A stretch of DNA of 64,000 nucleotides from Alteromonas sp. KUL42. Its GTDB lineage: Bacteria; Pseudomonadota; Gammaproteobacteria; Enterobacterales; Alteromonadaceae. Positions 1 to 9,548 of the stretch are shown in pieces; position 1 is the first letter of the stretch; the number at the start of each line of letters is the position of its first letter. A program made the translations under genes and the position numbers. The stretch covers positions 434,001 to 498,000 of the forward strand of contig NZ_BJKK01000001.1 in assembly GCF_006538325.1 (NCBI RefSeq). The letters run 5' to 3'. The notes below the pieces were generated by a model. It was not told where the DNA came from and did no database searches. It saw only the letters and a program-made list of their open reading frames with translations.

Positions 1-870
1 CTAGAAGAAATTGAAGATGATATTGCAGCAGCGCAAATTGTTACGCCAAAACTGACTCCAGATGAATTAGTAAAAATGGTAGCGGCAAAATTCGAAATTG
101 CCACAGAGGGTTTGAGTAAAGCGGATATTTTAAAAAAGCTAGAGGTATTCCTTTATGACTTAGCCAAGGCGGGAAGGCGCGCACTATTACTTGTTGATGA
201 GGCTCAGAATTTACCACTAGAAAGTATTGAAGAGCTTAGGATGTTAAGTAATTTTCAGCGAAACGGTAAGCCACTTATTCAAAGTTTTCTGTTGGGGCAA
301 GAAGAACTGAAGGCTATTTTAAGAGGGCCAAATATGGAGCAGTTTCGCCAACGTATTGTTGCTTCATGTCACTTAGTTCCCCTGACGTTAGAAGAATGCA
401 AAGAGTACATTAATTACCGTTTAGCTAACGCAGGGTGGCATGGCGGAGAGCTTTTCAGTGAAGAGGCCTACGACAGTATTTTTACTTTCACGCGAGGTAT
501 TCCTAGAAAAGTAAATACACTGATGGACAGGGTTATGCTGTACGGTTTTCTTGAAGAGGTGAAAACATTTACCGTTGATGCGGTAAATGAAGTAATTGAC
601 GAAGTTAAATCTGAGATGTTTGAGCCTGAACGGCCATTACTTGACGCTGAGGCATCTGAACCGAGTGACAGTGAGTCAAATGTGTTGATGACACCAAAAG
701 GAAACATCATTAGAAACGCAGATTATTACCTTGATATGTTGGCAAGTTTGGTAGATGCGCTGGATGACGCTATTTCTCACAAAGTAAAAATGACTCAGTA
801 CGTCGACAAGTTAATGAAGAAAAAATTCAAAACTTATGTACGACTAAAAAGTGATGGTACTCAAGAATAA
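1..870 (+). CDS. XrtA/PEP-CTERM locus AAA ATPase (ExeA/GspA-like), 5' partial
   Basis: The frame is open from base 1, so the gene starts upstream of the window and the Walker A motif is not visible. What remains shows a Walker B segment (LLLVDEAQNL, about residues 62-71 of the visible part), a sensor-like stretch ending in an FRQRIV arginine motif, and an acidic C-terminal tail. This fits the ExeA/GspA-type secretion ATPase family found in PEP-CTERM loci (TIGR03015 type). Such proteins are thought to power or regulate assembly of the envelope export machinery. The gene converges with the minus-strand export genes, with only 6 bases between the two stop codons. The family call is by recognition of motifs and context. 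Confidence 0.85.
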   Translation, partial: LEEIEDDIAAAQIVTPKLTPDELVKMVAAKFEIATEGLSKADILKKLEVFLYDLAKAGRRALLLVDEAQNLPLESIEELRMLSNFQRNGKPLIQSFLLGQEELKAILRGPNMEQFRQRIVASCHLVPLTLEECKEYINYRLANAGWHGGELFSEEAYDSIFTFTRGIPRKVNTLMDRVMLYGFLEEVKTFTVDAVNEVIDEVKSEMFEPERPLLDAEASEPSDSESNVLMTPKGNIIRNADYYLDMLASLVDALDDAISHKVKMTQYVDKLMKKKFKTYVRLKSDGTQE

Positions 871-876
871 AATAGG

Positions 877-2515
877 TTATTCGTATTTGTAAATTATAGA
901 TGCGCTAACGCGACGTTCTGCAAAGTTATTACCAAAAAGGCCTCCACCTGAGTTTAGATCACCTTCCTGCTTTCGGTAATTGGCCTCAAACTTGGTACTA
1001 ATATTTTCACCGATTTTTCTTTCAAAGCCTAAAGAGGCGTTCCAGTTATCACTTTCCCCTTGGACTGTGGATATGCTTCCGCGACCAGTAATATTTGCAT
1101 AATTAATACTGCCGGTGATGTGTGTGTTATTGCCTAGACGATAGGCTAAATTTGAGCCAAAAGAATAGGTTCGCCTTTGTCTATTAAGGTCTAAGTAATC
1201 ATCGAGCGCATAGCGCCAAGAAAAAGCCAATGTTACGCGAGAAAAGTCATAGCCAGCTTGGAAGTTACTACTCTTTCTGAGGATAATATTGTCGTCAAAT
1301 TCTAAGTTCTGTGTAGTGATTTCAACTAGCTGCTCGTCGGCATTTGGAGTGTACGTTAAGCTATTAGGCTGAAAACAATCAAACAGTGCTGTAGAAGTAA
1401 TTGGGCAAACAAAGACGCCTAAATTTTCAGGGTTGGCAATGAGTCTTGACGTATTGGTGACATCTTCTGAATAAGTAAACGAGGTACGAAAATACTTCGA
1501 GTTGTATCCAATGTTGGCAGACGCTGAATTACCATAGAAACGTCTACCGTAGGAGAGTGCTACTTGAGTACGGGGCGATAATGCCCATGCCACGTCGAGC
1601 CCAACAAACGTTTCGCCATCATCATCTGATATATCAGAGTCGCTTTTGTTTGCCGTTAATGTAATAGAGCGGTTTGGGCTCTGTCGGTAAGTTAAACCCG
1701 CTCCAAGTGAGTTGAATTCTCTGACTTGGCTGAACGTATCGTTTCTATTTGAAATTTGATTGGCTTCATGTTGCGCATTTAGACGTAAAGCCAACCCCTT
1801 CCACAAATAGATATCAACGTAGCCATTGCCGGTTCTTGATATAAAATCACCCGCGCCTTGGGTGTTTCGCTGGGTATCAATATACGAACCATCAATTTCC
1901 CACAAGATAAAACGCGCATTATCCCCATTACTGAGTTTTCCAGTAAATTGATAACTGTCATTATTGAGAGCATTTGGAGATATGCGAGAGCGTTCAGAGG
2001 CAGTGTCTGAATAGGTGGCAGAGCCCTCTGCTTTAAACCAGTCATTATTACCAATCGACAATGTCGAAGTAAGACGGTTTGAACGGGTTTTGGCAAGATC
2101 GCCGGCATTGGTTAAAAAACTCCGACAGAAGAAAGTTATTGGCGTTAGTGTTCTGGTAATTTAAAGCGCCAGAGGCCTGAAAAGTCAGTAAGTCTTCAAG
2201 GGGGGCCCACTGTGCTGCGTAACTGTACTCTCCATATTCTTGCTGCTGACTGGCATTATCGTTATCTCGCTCAATATGCGTGAAAGTACCCGTCCACAAG
2301 CCTTTGAAGGTTCTAGTTTGATAGGTGGCGTTAAGCTTAGGCACAACGCTGAGCGTCGTCAGCGAGCGTCGGCCATTATTTTCAGTGGATACATCTTGAA
2401 AAGTGGTTTCGCCGGTAGCTATAGCATTGATATTAAGTTTCGCTAAGGCACTTGAATTGGTAAATGCTGTCAATGTGATAGCTGTCAATATGCGATTTAA
2501 AGTAAATGGTGACAC
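877..2515 (-). pseudogene. XrtA-associated outer-membrane beta-barrel protein (TIGR03016-like), frameshifted
   Basis: Two overlapping frames together form one protein of about 545 residues. The first begins at a GTG (2513-2515) with a signal peptide (MSPFTLNRILTAITLTAF...) and ends at 2048. The second runs in another frame to 877 with no convincing start of its own, only an internal TTG. Removing one A from the A6 run at 2114-2119 (plus strand) joins them smoothly as ...LLSEF-LTNAGDLAKTR.... The rest has alternating polar and hydrophobic strands and ends in an aromatic residue near the C terminus (YKYE), as expected of an outer-membrane barrel. TIGR03016-type proteins sit in exosortase A loci and are probably involved in polymer export. 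Whether the indel is real or a sequencing error cannot be told here. Confidence 0.8.
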
Positions 2516-2521
2516 CGGGTA

Positions 2522-3436
2522 TTAACGCCTCTCTGAATAATAATAACCGTAATACCCACTGCCGTCTGTGTCGGTGTGAACTGACTTGTTTACGACAAAG
2601 CCAATTGCCATGTCGGGGTTAAGCCTTTCTACAGACATCTTTATATCACTAATCTTAGCTCTACCTTCTTCAACCACTACTACAGCTTGTCCAGCAAAGT
2701 TAGCAAGGATAGCACTTTCGTTGATACCGATAAGTGGAGGTGTATCAAATATAACAACCCTGTCCGGGTAGCGATTAGCAAACTCATCGACGGTATCGTG
2801 CATTTTTTGGCTAGCGAGGAGTTCTGTTGAAAGGTGGTGTGACTTACCCGCAGGGATAATTTTCAACTTGTCGATATTGGTTGAGTAGAGAACATCTGAA
2901 ATATCATCCACATCGCCGGTGAGATATTCCATCAACCCTTTTCTACGCTCTAAACCTAGGGTATTTAATACATTGGGTTTGAGAACATCTGCGTCTATAA
3001 GCAGAACGGTTTTATCTTGTTCAGAGGCAATACTCATGGCGAGGTTAGTCGCAGTAAATGTCTTTCCCTCAGAAGGACGACTACTGGTAACCATTATGAT
3101 GTTTGGGTTACGCAGTGTTTTAGCTAGCGAACCAAAAGCATTGGCCAGTAACTTGCGCTTGATTTCACGATACTCTTCGTTAATTTGTTTGCGCTCACCA
3201 TCAAGGGATATGTGCCCGTTTTTGCTTAATCGTTCAAAGTCGATTTGGAATTCAGCTTGCTGTTTTGATTGCTTTTTTGTTGGCTTAGTCGTTGTTGCTT
3301 TAACGTCTTCCTTTGCACTAGTAGTCTTGGTTTGTTCTGCTTGAATTTCAGTTTCAACGCTATGTGCTTTACTAGTTTCGTCTTTAGCACTAACTGCCTT
3401 GTGTTTTTGAAGTGCTTTTTCAATTGTCGATTTCAT
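2522..3436 (-). CDS. XrtA-associated tyrosine autokinase (BY-kinase, TIGR03018-like)
   Basis: A cytoplasmic 304-residue bacterial tyrosine kinase. It shows the Walker A loop SSRPSEGKT (118-126), the Walker A' motif VLLIDAD (144-150) and the Walker B motif VVIFDTPP (227-234). The C-terminal tyrosine cluster GSGYYGYYY (292-300) is the usual autophosphorylation site. The first 80 residues are lysine- and glutamine-rich low-complexity sequence. BY-kinases control polysaccharide chain length by cycling phosphorylation with a Wzz-type partner, and that partner is the gene immediately upstream. The two overlap as TAATG, so translation is probably coupled. Confidence 0.92.
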   Translation of the reverse strand: MKSTIEKALQKHKAVSAKDETSKAHSVETEIQAEQTKTTSAKEDVKATTTKPTKKQSKQQAEFQIDFERLSKNGHISLDGERKQINEEYREIKRKLLANAFGSLAKTLRNPNIIMVTSSRPSEGKTFTATNLAMSIASEQDKTVLLIDADVLKPNVLNTLGLERRKGLMEYLTGDVDDISDVLYSTNIDKLKIIPAGKSHHLSTELLASQKMHDTVDEFANRYPDRVVIFDTPPLIGINESAILANFAGQAVVVVEEGRAKISDIKMSVERLNPDMAIGFVVNKSVHTDTDGSGYYGYYYSERR

Positions 3437-5004
3437 TAAGATAGCACTCCTAGTAAGTCGATATTCATAACTTCAGCAGCAACTAACACACTATACATTG
3501 CTAAAATGGTTCCGCTCGAAAGTAAAAATACAATTAGACGTGTTCTGTTGGTCTTACTAATTTTTTCTTTGTTTAAGTGACTAACCGTACCCCAAATAGG
3601 GTAGTCGGATGCGGTGAGCAGTTGCTTGGGTCTAATAAGCACAGGATTTAATTGGCTTATAACGAAAGCAACACCGATGCCTGAACCAAAACCCAACATG
3701 AGTATTGCTGTGTAAAAAATGAGTCTATTTGGGCCTGATGGGCGTTTGGGTAGTAGTGGCGGCTCAATTATTCTAAATTGTAAATCTTCTGCTGACACGT
3801 CAGCACGGCGAGATAAATCTGCTGATTCTCGTCTTGAAAGTAACTCTTCATATTTTTGCTTAGTAACACCATATTCTCGGTTGAGTGCGGAAGATTCAGC
3901 CTCAATTTGAGGAATTAAATCCACTTTGCTCTCAAGTTCAGCTATTTTGTCGAGTAAATCCGACTCTTTTACTTTAAGTGCTGCAATTTGGCTTTCAAGT
4001 CGACTCGCTTCTAGTTTAATTTCTCTGTTAAGTTCAGTTGTTGGCTGGTTGTCGTCATCACTTGAACTGTTTAAGAATGCATCAATTTCTTGTTTTCGTG
4101 CCTTTTCTAGACTTTCTAGTAATGCGGTAACTTCGATAATATCTGGATGAAGCTCAGTAAATCGTAAGCGAAGTCTATCAAGTTCGTCTTCAAGACCTCT
4201 AATCCTATCGTCATAACGCGTGCGAAGTACGGGTTCATTTGGTGATGTAACACTAAAACTATCGCTTTGTTTTGCCGAAGTAATTTGCGTTCGTAGAGAC
4301 TCTGCCTGCTGCTGAATTTGTCGCATTTGAAGGCGTGTTGCCTCTAATTGGTCATTAAATGACTTTAAGCTTGCGTAATACGTTCCTGCTAAAGGTAAGA
4401 TATCATTATATTGGCGTTTGAAATTTGCTAGTCGTTGTTCTGCCTCAGAAAGACGAGACTCGTATTCTGCTATTTGTTCGTTTAGAAATCGCCCAGCAGT
4501 ATCAGTGTCTTTCCTGTTATTCCCTAAAGTACCTTCTACAAAAAGGTCTAGTGTTTCTTGAACTACTCGTTGCGCAATAGCAGGCTTTTCGTCAGAAAAT
4601 GAAATGTTATAAATATTGTCTCTACCGGTAGATGACAACTGAATGCGTTTTGTAAGTGAAGTGACTAGAGAATCGAACTGGCCTTCTGTCTGCGTAGTAA
4701 TATCCAAGTCACTTTCTCGAGCAATTTTTTCAACATTACTACGGCTAAGTAACGTTTTTGCCATCATTTGAATTTCTTGGTCGGGGTTGGTTTGAATTGC
4801 AAGTCCCCTGAGCAGAGGTTGTAGGACAGAACGGGTATCTACAAAGACTTGTGCTTTAGAAGAATATACGTCGGGTAGTGTCGATACGTATAGAAAACCT
4901 ATTGGGCATATCAACCATGAAAAAATGATGACGTAACGCTTTTTTATCCATACCCCTTTTACATAGTCTAATATTTGGGTGATGGTTTGTTGAAGATCCT
5001 GCAT
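3436..5004 (-). CDS. XrtA-associated polysaccharide chain-length determinant (Wzz/GumC type, TIGR03007-like)
   Basis: An inner-membrane polysaccharide co-polymerase of about 522 residues. It has an N-terminal transmembrane segment followed by the Wzz signature around LPDVYSSKAQVFVDTRS. A long periplasmic coiled coil rich in Q, E, R and L follows (roughly residues 170-390). A PPLLPKRPSGPNR proline motif precedes the second membrane segment, and a further hydrophobic segment lies near the C terminus. The ATG at 5004 (MQDLQQTITQIL) is chosen because the family normally starts with this short amphipathic helix; an in-frame GTG at 5028 would add eight residues. The gene lies between the export lipoprotein and the kinase, its functional partners. 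Confidence 0.9.
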   Translation of the reverse strand: MQDLQQTITQILDYVKGVWIKKRYVIIFSWLICPIGFLYVSTLPDVYSSKAQVFVDTRSVLQPLLRGLAIQTNPDQEIQMMAKTLLSRSNVEKIARESDLDITTQTEGQFDSLVTSLTKRIQLSSTGRDNIYNISFSDEKPAIAQRVVQETLDLFVEGTLGNNRKDTDTAGRFLNEQIAEYESRLSEAEQRLANFKRQYNDILPLAGTYYASLKSFNDQLEATRLQMRQIQQQAESLRTQITSAKQSDSFSVTSPNEPVLRTRYDDRIRGLEDELDRLRLRFTELHPDIIEVTALLESLEKARKQEIDAFLNSSSDDDNQPTTELNREIKLEASRLESQIAALKVKESDLLDKIAELESKVDLIPQIEAESSALNREYGVTKQKYEELLSRRESADLSRRADVSAEDLQFRIIEPPLLPKRPSGPNRLIFYTAILMLGFGSGIGVAFVISQLNPVLIRPKQLLTASDYPIWGTVSHLNKEKISKTNRTRLIVFLLSSGTILAMYSVLVAAEVMNIDLLGVLS

Positions 5005-5035
5005 ATTATAATTTGTTCCGTCTACCACTCATTTT

Positions 5036-5668
5036 CTAGAACCAAGCTTCTGGGATAATGACAATATCACCCGGTAGCATATCGACATTTTCAGAGATGT
5101 CACCATCGCGGATCAGGTCGTCTATTTTTACATTGAAAGAGTGTTGCTTGCCATCCACAACTCGCACTAGTTTCGCGTTATTACCACTAGCAAATTCTGT
5201 TAAACCACCCACCGCTATCATCAGGTCTAGTAAGGTCATATGTTCGGTGTAATTAACTGCGCTTGGGTTAGTTGCTTCGCCGATAACGCGCACTTGTTCA
5301 CTTAACGGGCCGCTAAAGTTATTAACGCTTACAGTGACGCGTGGATTGTTAATGTATTTAGAAAGCTGCTCTTCAATTTCTCTAGCCAGCATAGTTGGCG
5401 TTCTGCCCGCAACATCAATATCTTCAACAAGTGACGTAGTTACTTTGCCATCAGGACGGACAATGAAATTGCCAGAAATCTCTGGGTTTCGCCATACAAA
5501 AATAGTTAAAGAATCACCGGGTCCAATAAGGTATTGATAGTCGTTGACGTTGGTGGTCAGAGATGGGCGCGTCGTTGCCTCAGGCAGTACACCGGTTTGA
5601 CTACAGCCATTGACGCTGAGAAGCAAAACAAATGCGCACAATGTCAACAACATTCTTAAGCGATACAT
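5036..5668 (-). CDS. XrtA-associated polysaccharide export outer-membrane lipoprotein (Wza-like, TIGR03027)
   Basis: A Wza/GfcE-family outer-membrane exporter. The ATG at 5668 is preferred because it follows an AGGA ribosome site by nine bases and gives a compact lipoprotein signal with lipobox SVNGC (Cys22). An ATG at 5716 would add 16 residues. The Poly_export domain begins at the YLIGPGDSL motif, and an SLBB-like region follows (VRVIGEATNPSAVNY). At about 210 residues it matches the short exporters of exosortase A loci rather than full-length Wza. It is the first gene of the minus-strand group and lies divergent from the sugar transferase. Confidence 0.92.
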   Translation of the reverse strand: MYRLRMLLTLCAFVLLLSVNGCSQTGVLPEATTRPSLTTNVNDYQYLIGPGDSLTIFVWRNPEISGNFIVRPDGKVTTSLVEDIDVAGRTPTMLAREIEEQLSKYINNPRVTVSVNNFSGPLSEQVRVIGEATNPSAVNYTEHMTLLDLMIAVGGLTEFASGNNAKLVRVVDGKQHSFNVKIDDLIRDGDISENVDMLPGDIVIIPEAWF

Positions 5669-5818
5669 AAGAGATATTCCTGCACTCATTATGGTAAGTT
5701 GATAATTCGATTCCATTCACACAAAGTGAATTGACACTATAATGCCAATATCTCTTCTAGTCTATTGGATTAAATACCTTTATGATGAGATTAATGCGGA
5801 AATGTTGGGGGGCCAGGA

Positions 5819-7231
5819 GTGGCATTAAACAAACGCAATCAGAATAAACGTTCGAATATTTTAGTTATAACGGAAGCAGTACTGACTGCGTACATGGGGT
5901 ATATTTCCCATTTTATTCTCACACAAATAGGTATTTCTAAAGATGTGCCCGTAGAACAACTTGTCATCAACGTTGGTATGTTGACAGTATCTATTTTGTT
6001 GTGTTCGCTTTCAGTAGGTCTATATGAAGCTAAACTTCGTGAGACATTCCGCGGCATAATGCGACGGATTTTTGTTAGTGCGGGTTTGAGTTACTTTTTA
6101 GTAGAGGTATTGAGTAGAGCTTTTTTTGATGGCATACATATGGATTCGTATTTCCTTCCTGCTGCAGTTAGCGCCATCATAATCACATTAGTGATTTTCC
6201 GTTATTTTACCAACCGACTCGGTTTACTTGGACTGGGCAAAGTTTCTATTTTAGTCATTGGCGCTGGTGAGCGTGCTTCTATCATTGAAAAGCGCATGCG
6301 ACGCGATGTCGACCGAATTGGATTTGAGTTGGTAGGGTTTATACCTATTCCAGGGGACAACCGTGAAGAAGGTATAAAGAAAGAAAAGATCATTCATCTT
6401 AACATTGACGACAGCCTTCAAAAGTTCATCTTCGATAATGACATCGAAGAAATAGTTATTGCTTGTGATCAGCGTCGAGGAACATTACCCGTTGAAGCGC
6501 TTTTCGAATGTCGATTACGCGGAATAGAAGTCACTGAGCTACTAGACTTTATGGAGCGTGAGACTGGGCAAATCGTTGTAAATCTTATGTATCCAAGTTG
6601 GGTAATTTATTCCAACGGTTTTCAAAGCCAAAATTACCTTCGCGATGCGTTAGACTATACGTTAAATGCCATACTCGCCTTTATTGTACTTTTCTTTGTT
6701 TGGCCTATTATGCTTTTCACCGCTGCAATTATCTATCTTGACGATGGTAGACGAACGGGCGTATCAGTATTCTACAAACAAGAACGTGTTGGCTTGAATG
6801 GCCGACTTTTCAAAATAATCAAGTTTCGAAGCATGCGGCCAGATGCAGAAAAAGACGGCGCCAAATGGGCAAGTAAGAACGATGACCGCGTTACTCGAAT
6901 TGGTCATATCATTAGAAAGTATCGCATAGATGAGTTACCTCAATTACTAAATATCTTTAGAGGCGAAATGGCATTTATTGGCCCGCGTCCGGAGCGCCCT
7001 CAATTTGTAGAGCAACTGGTACGTGAAGTGCCTTATTACAATCAACGCCACAATGTGAAACCAGGCTTGGCTGGCTGGGCACAACTCAACTACCCCTATG
7101 GCGCGAGCGTTGAAGACTCGATGGAGAAGCTAAAGTTTGACTTGTATTACGTCAAACATCAAAGCCTGTTGCTAGATATTCTGATTTTAATCCGTACTGT
7201 TGAAGTAGTGCTATTTGGGAAAGGGCGATAA
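5819..7231 (+). CDS. XrtA-associated initiating sugar transferase (undecaprenyl-phosphate glycosyl-1-phosphate transferase, TIGR03013-like)
   Basis: This enzyme transfers the first sugar phosphate to undecaprenyl phosphate and so starts repeat-unit synthesis at the inner membrane. The 470-residue protein has several N-terminal membrane helices and then a nucleotide-binding-like middle (SILVIGAGER). One more helix near residues 280-305 precedes the C-terminal bacterial sugar transferase domain, with KIIKFRSMRPDAE, YRIDELPQLLN and FIGPRPERP. No upstream ATG is in frame, so the GTG start after the G6 run at 5807-5812 is taken. A TATAAT at 5738-5743 in the divergent gap could be a -10 box, but no good -35 accompanies it. 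This is the first gene of the plus-strand operon. Confidence 0.92.
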   Translation: MALNKRNQNKRSNILVITEAVLTAYMGYISHFILTQIGISKDVPVEQLVINVGMLTVSILLCSLSVGLYEAKLRETFRGIMRRIFVSAGLSYFLVEVLSRAFFDGIHMDSYFLPAAVSAIIITLVIFRYFTNRLGLLGLGKVSILVIGAGERASIIEKRMRRDVDRIGFELVGFIPIPGDNREEGIKKEKIIHLNIDDSLQKFIFDNDIEEIVIACDQRRGTLPVEALFECRLRGIEVTELLDFMERETGQIVVNLMYPSWVIYSNGFQSQNYLRDALDYTLNAILAFIVLFFVWPIMLFTAAIIYLDDGRRTGVSVFYKQERVGLNGRLFKIIKFRSMRPDAEKDGAKWASKNDDRVTRIGHIIRKYRIDELPQLLNIFRGEMAFIGPRPERPQFVEQLVREVPYYNQRHNVKPGLAGWAQLNYPYGASVEDSMEKLKFDLYYVKHQSLLLDILILIRTVEVVLFGKGR

Positions 7232-7235
7232 GAAT

Positions 7236-8073
7236 ATGAAACTCGATGGTCGCTTAAACGCCATGACAGTAGATGTAGAAGATTATTTTCAAGTATCAGC
7301 TTTTGAGAATGTAGTAGACAAAAAGGATTGGGATAGCATAAGTCTTCGTGTTGGTGACAATACTCACAGGTTGCTGGATATGTTTTCTGATAACAACGTA
7401 AAAGCAACGTTTTTTTACATTAGGATGGGTGGCTAAGCGATGCCCTGATGTTATTAAACGTATCGTAGTTGAAGGCCATGAGCTAGCAAGTCATGGTTTA
7501 GCGCATCAGCGAGCAACGCAAATGTCAAAAGAAGCGCTTTATGAAGATATCAAACAAAGTAAAGAGATCCTTGAAGATATATCTGGAAAGCGCGTAGTTG
7601 GCTATAGAGCGCCCAGTTTTTCTATCAATGATTCTAACCTGTGGGCGTACGATATTTTGTCAGAACTAGGCTTTATCTATTCTTCAAGTACTTATCCGAT
7701 AAAGCACGACTTATATGGTGTACCTGATTGGCCAAGGTTTCAGTATGAAAGAGACAATGGTTTGATCGAAATTCCCGTGCCCACAGTGCGGAAAAATAAT
7801 ACTAATGTTGGCATTGGTGGGGGAGGGTACTTCCGTCTTTATCCCTATTGGCTTTCTAAGAAGCGAATTAACGAATTTATGAAATTAGAAAGTGCACCTT
7901 ACAGCTTCTATTTTCACCCATGGGAAATAGACCCAAAACAGCCTTATATCAAGAATGCGACCTGGCGGTCGAAATTTAGACACTATGTAAACCTCTCAAG
8001 AATGGAATCTAAAATCGAAATGCTATTAAAGGACTTTAATTGGGGAAGTATGTACGATGTCTACATCAAATGA
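7236..8073 (+). pseudogene. XrtA-associated polysaccharide deacetylase (TIGR03006-like), frameshifted
   Basis: A NodB-type deacetylase in two frames. The N-terminal part (ATG at 7236, NAMTVDVEDYFQVSAFE) carries the catalytic-type DVED motif and reads into a stop at 7434-7436. The C-terminal part (ELASHGLAHQR metal-binding motif, GYRAPSFSI, YFHPWEID) continues in another frame to 8073. Removing one T from the T7 run at 7410-7416 joins them as ...VKATFF-TLGWVAKRCPDV..., giving about 278 residues, a normal length for this family. The enzyme would remove acetyl groups from the periplasmic polymer. It starts four bases after the sugar transferase stop and overlaps xrtA by 17 bases. The real state of the locus (error, knockout or slippage) is unknown. 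Confidence 0.85.
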
Positions 8074-9544
8074 TGCAAGTCCCATTTACTCCCGAGTTTC
8101 AATTACTCAAACTCAGGTCATCTATTTTGCTGCACTTATCGCATTTTGGATTTTTGCTTATTTAAGTACGTTCGAGCAAATGGTGTCGACTTGGTTTGAA
8201 TCTACTACCTTCGAACATGCAATACTCATTGCTCCAATTACGGTGTGGTTAATATATCGAAAGCGTTATGCATTCGGATTGGCTAGAACTAAAAGTGGTG
8301 ATGCTATTTTCGGGTTTTCAGGGCTCGTTGGCGCAATTACTCTTTTCGTTATTGGCAAGCTAGCTTTGGTAAATGCTGTTCAGCAATTTGCACTAATGTC
8401 TATGCCTCTTTTTTTCGTATGGGGGATATTCGGTTTGGTGACTATGCGCCACCTACTGTTTCCTTTGTTGTTTTTGATGGTGTCTGTTCCTTTCGGCGAG
8501 TTCATGATCCCGCACTTACAAGAGGTTACAGCCGATCTTACCGTCATGCTGCTAACGTGGGCCAATGTACCAGTTTACAGAGAAGGGTGGTATTTGCAGA
8601 TACCCGAGGGACTTTTTCATGTTGCAGAGGCGTGTAGTGGGATTCGATTTTTATTTTCGACGATAACAATCGGCCTACTTATAGTTCACCTTGAGATTAG
8701 CTCTAAACTGAAGCAATTTATCTTCATGGTATGCGTAGTTATTACCCCTATAATAGCCAACGGAATACGTGCTTTTATCATGGTTTATATTGGCCATGTA
8801 AGTAATATGCGAGCGGCTGTAGGATTTGACCACCTAGTTTACGGTTGGGTCTTTTTCTTTATTGTTACCGCGCTAGTTTTGATGTTTTCGAGACTTTTCT
8901 ATGATGACAAGCGTTTACCTCAAGTCGGTGAGAAAACGGTTAATTTGAATATAAATAGAAAACGCTTATTCGCATGTTTCTTGATTGTTGCACTTGGACC
9001 TGTGCTGATGACGACTTATCACAGTCAGCAGCAATCGGTACTTACTAATGCTAATGAACAAGAGCAAACAGTCGATGAGGTAGTGTCATACGCGGGCTGG
9101 GCACCAGTTTATTCTCATTTTGACAAATACAATACACGTTTCTCCAATTCAGACGGGCATTCAATAATATTCCATGAAATAACGTACCTCACTGAGGGCG
9201 AAGAGAAAGAACTGATAACGTGGAGCAATAAACCCTACGACCCAGAACATTGGTCTGTTGCTGCATCAATAGAAAGTGTTTACAACATAGACGGGAGAAT
9301 GGTTCCTTACACATTTTTGCAGCTCAAGAATGGAAGAGGGAAGTCTATTAGTACTGTTTACACTTGGAAAATAGGTGACAAGTATTCAAGTAACCCGTTA
9401 AAAGTGAAAGGTTTGCAGGTATTTAGCAAGCTTTCTCTTAATGACTTTGGTGGCGTAGCACTATATGCTGCATCACAAGGTATTGAGTCACATGAACGCC
9501 TTATAAAAGCGCTAATAAAACTAGAAGAACAAAAAAGCGAGTGA
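8057..9544 (+). CDS. xrtA: Exosortase A fused to EpsI domain
   Basis: An integral membrane cysteine transpeptidase-like enzyme thought to cleave PEP-CTERM sorting signals and hand the protein to a surface polymer. The first 290 residues hold about eight membrane helices with the exosortase catalytic set: Cys193 in EACSGIR, Arg238 in NGIRAF and His259 in FDHLVYGW. From about residue 325 a periplasmic EpsI-type (DUF3485) domain follows (YAGWAPVYSHF, HEITYL, YTWKIGDKY). EpsI is a separate gene in some organisms; the fusion is common for XrtA. Its start overlaps the deacetylase end, so it is an internal gene of the polysaccharide operon. A candidate substrate lies at 52498-53466. Confidence 0.95.
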   Translation: MSTSNDASPIYSRVSITQTQVIYFAALIAFWIFAYLSTFEQMVSTWFESTTFEHAILIAPITVWLIYRKRYAFGLARTKSGDAIFGFSGLVGAITLFVIGKLALVNAVQQFALMSMPLFFVWGIFGLVTMRHLLFPLLFLMVSVPFGEFMIPHLQEVTADLTVMLLTWANVPVYREGWYLQIPEGLFHVAEACSGIRFLFSTITIGLLIVHLEISSKLKQFIFMVCVVITPIIANGIRAFIMVYIGHVSNMRAAVGFDHLVYGWVFFFIVTALVLMFSRLFYDDKRLPQVGEKTVNLNINRKRLFACFLIVALGPVLMTTYHSQQQSVLTNANEQEQTVDEVVSYAGWAPVYSHFDKYNTRFSNSDGHSIIFHEITYLTEGEEKELITWSNKPYDPEHWSVAASIESVYNIDGRMVPYTFLQLKNGRGKSISTVYTWKIGDKYSSNPLKVKGLQVFSKLSLNDFGGVALYAASQGIESHERLIKALIKLEEQKSE

Positions 9545-9548
9545 ACAC

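Noticed and set aside
5036..5716. Longer start (ATG at 5716) for the export lipoprotein
   Set aside because: No ribosome site precedes it and it would put 16 extra residues before the lipoprotein signal; the ATG at 5668 has AGGA at good spacing.
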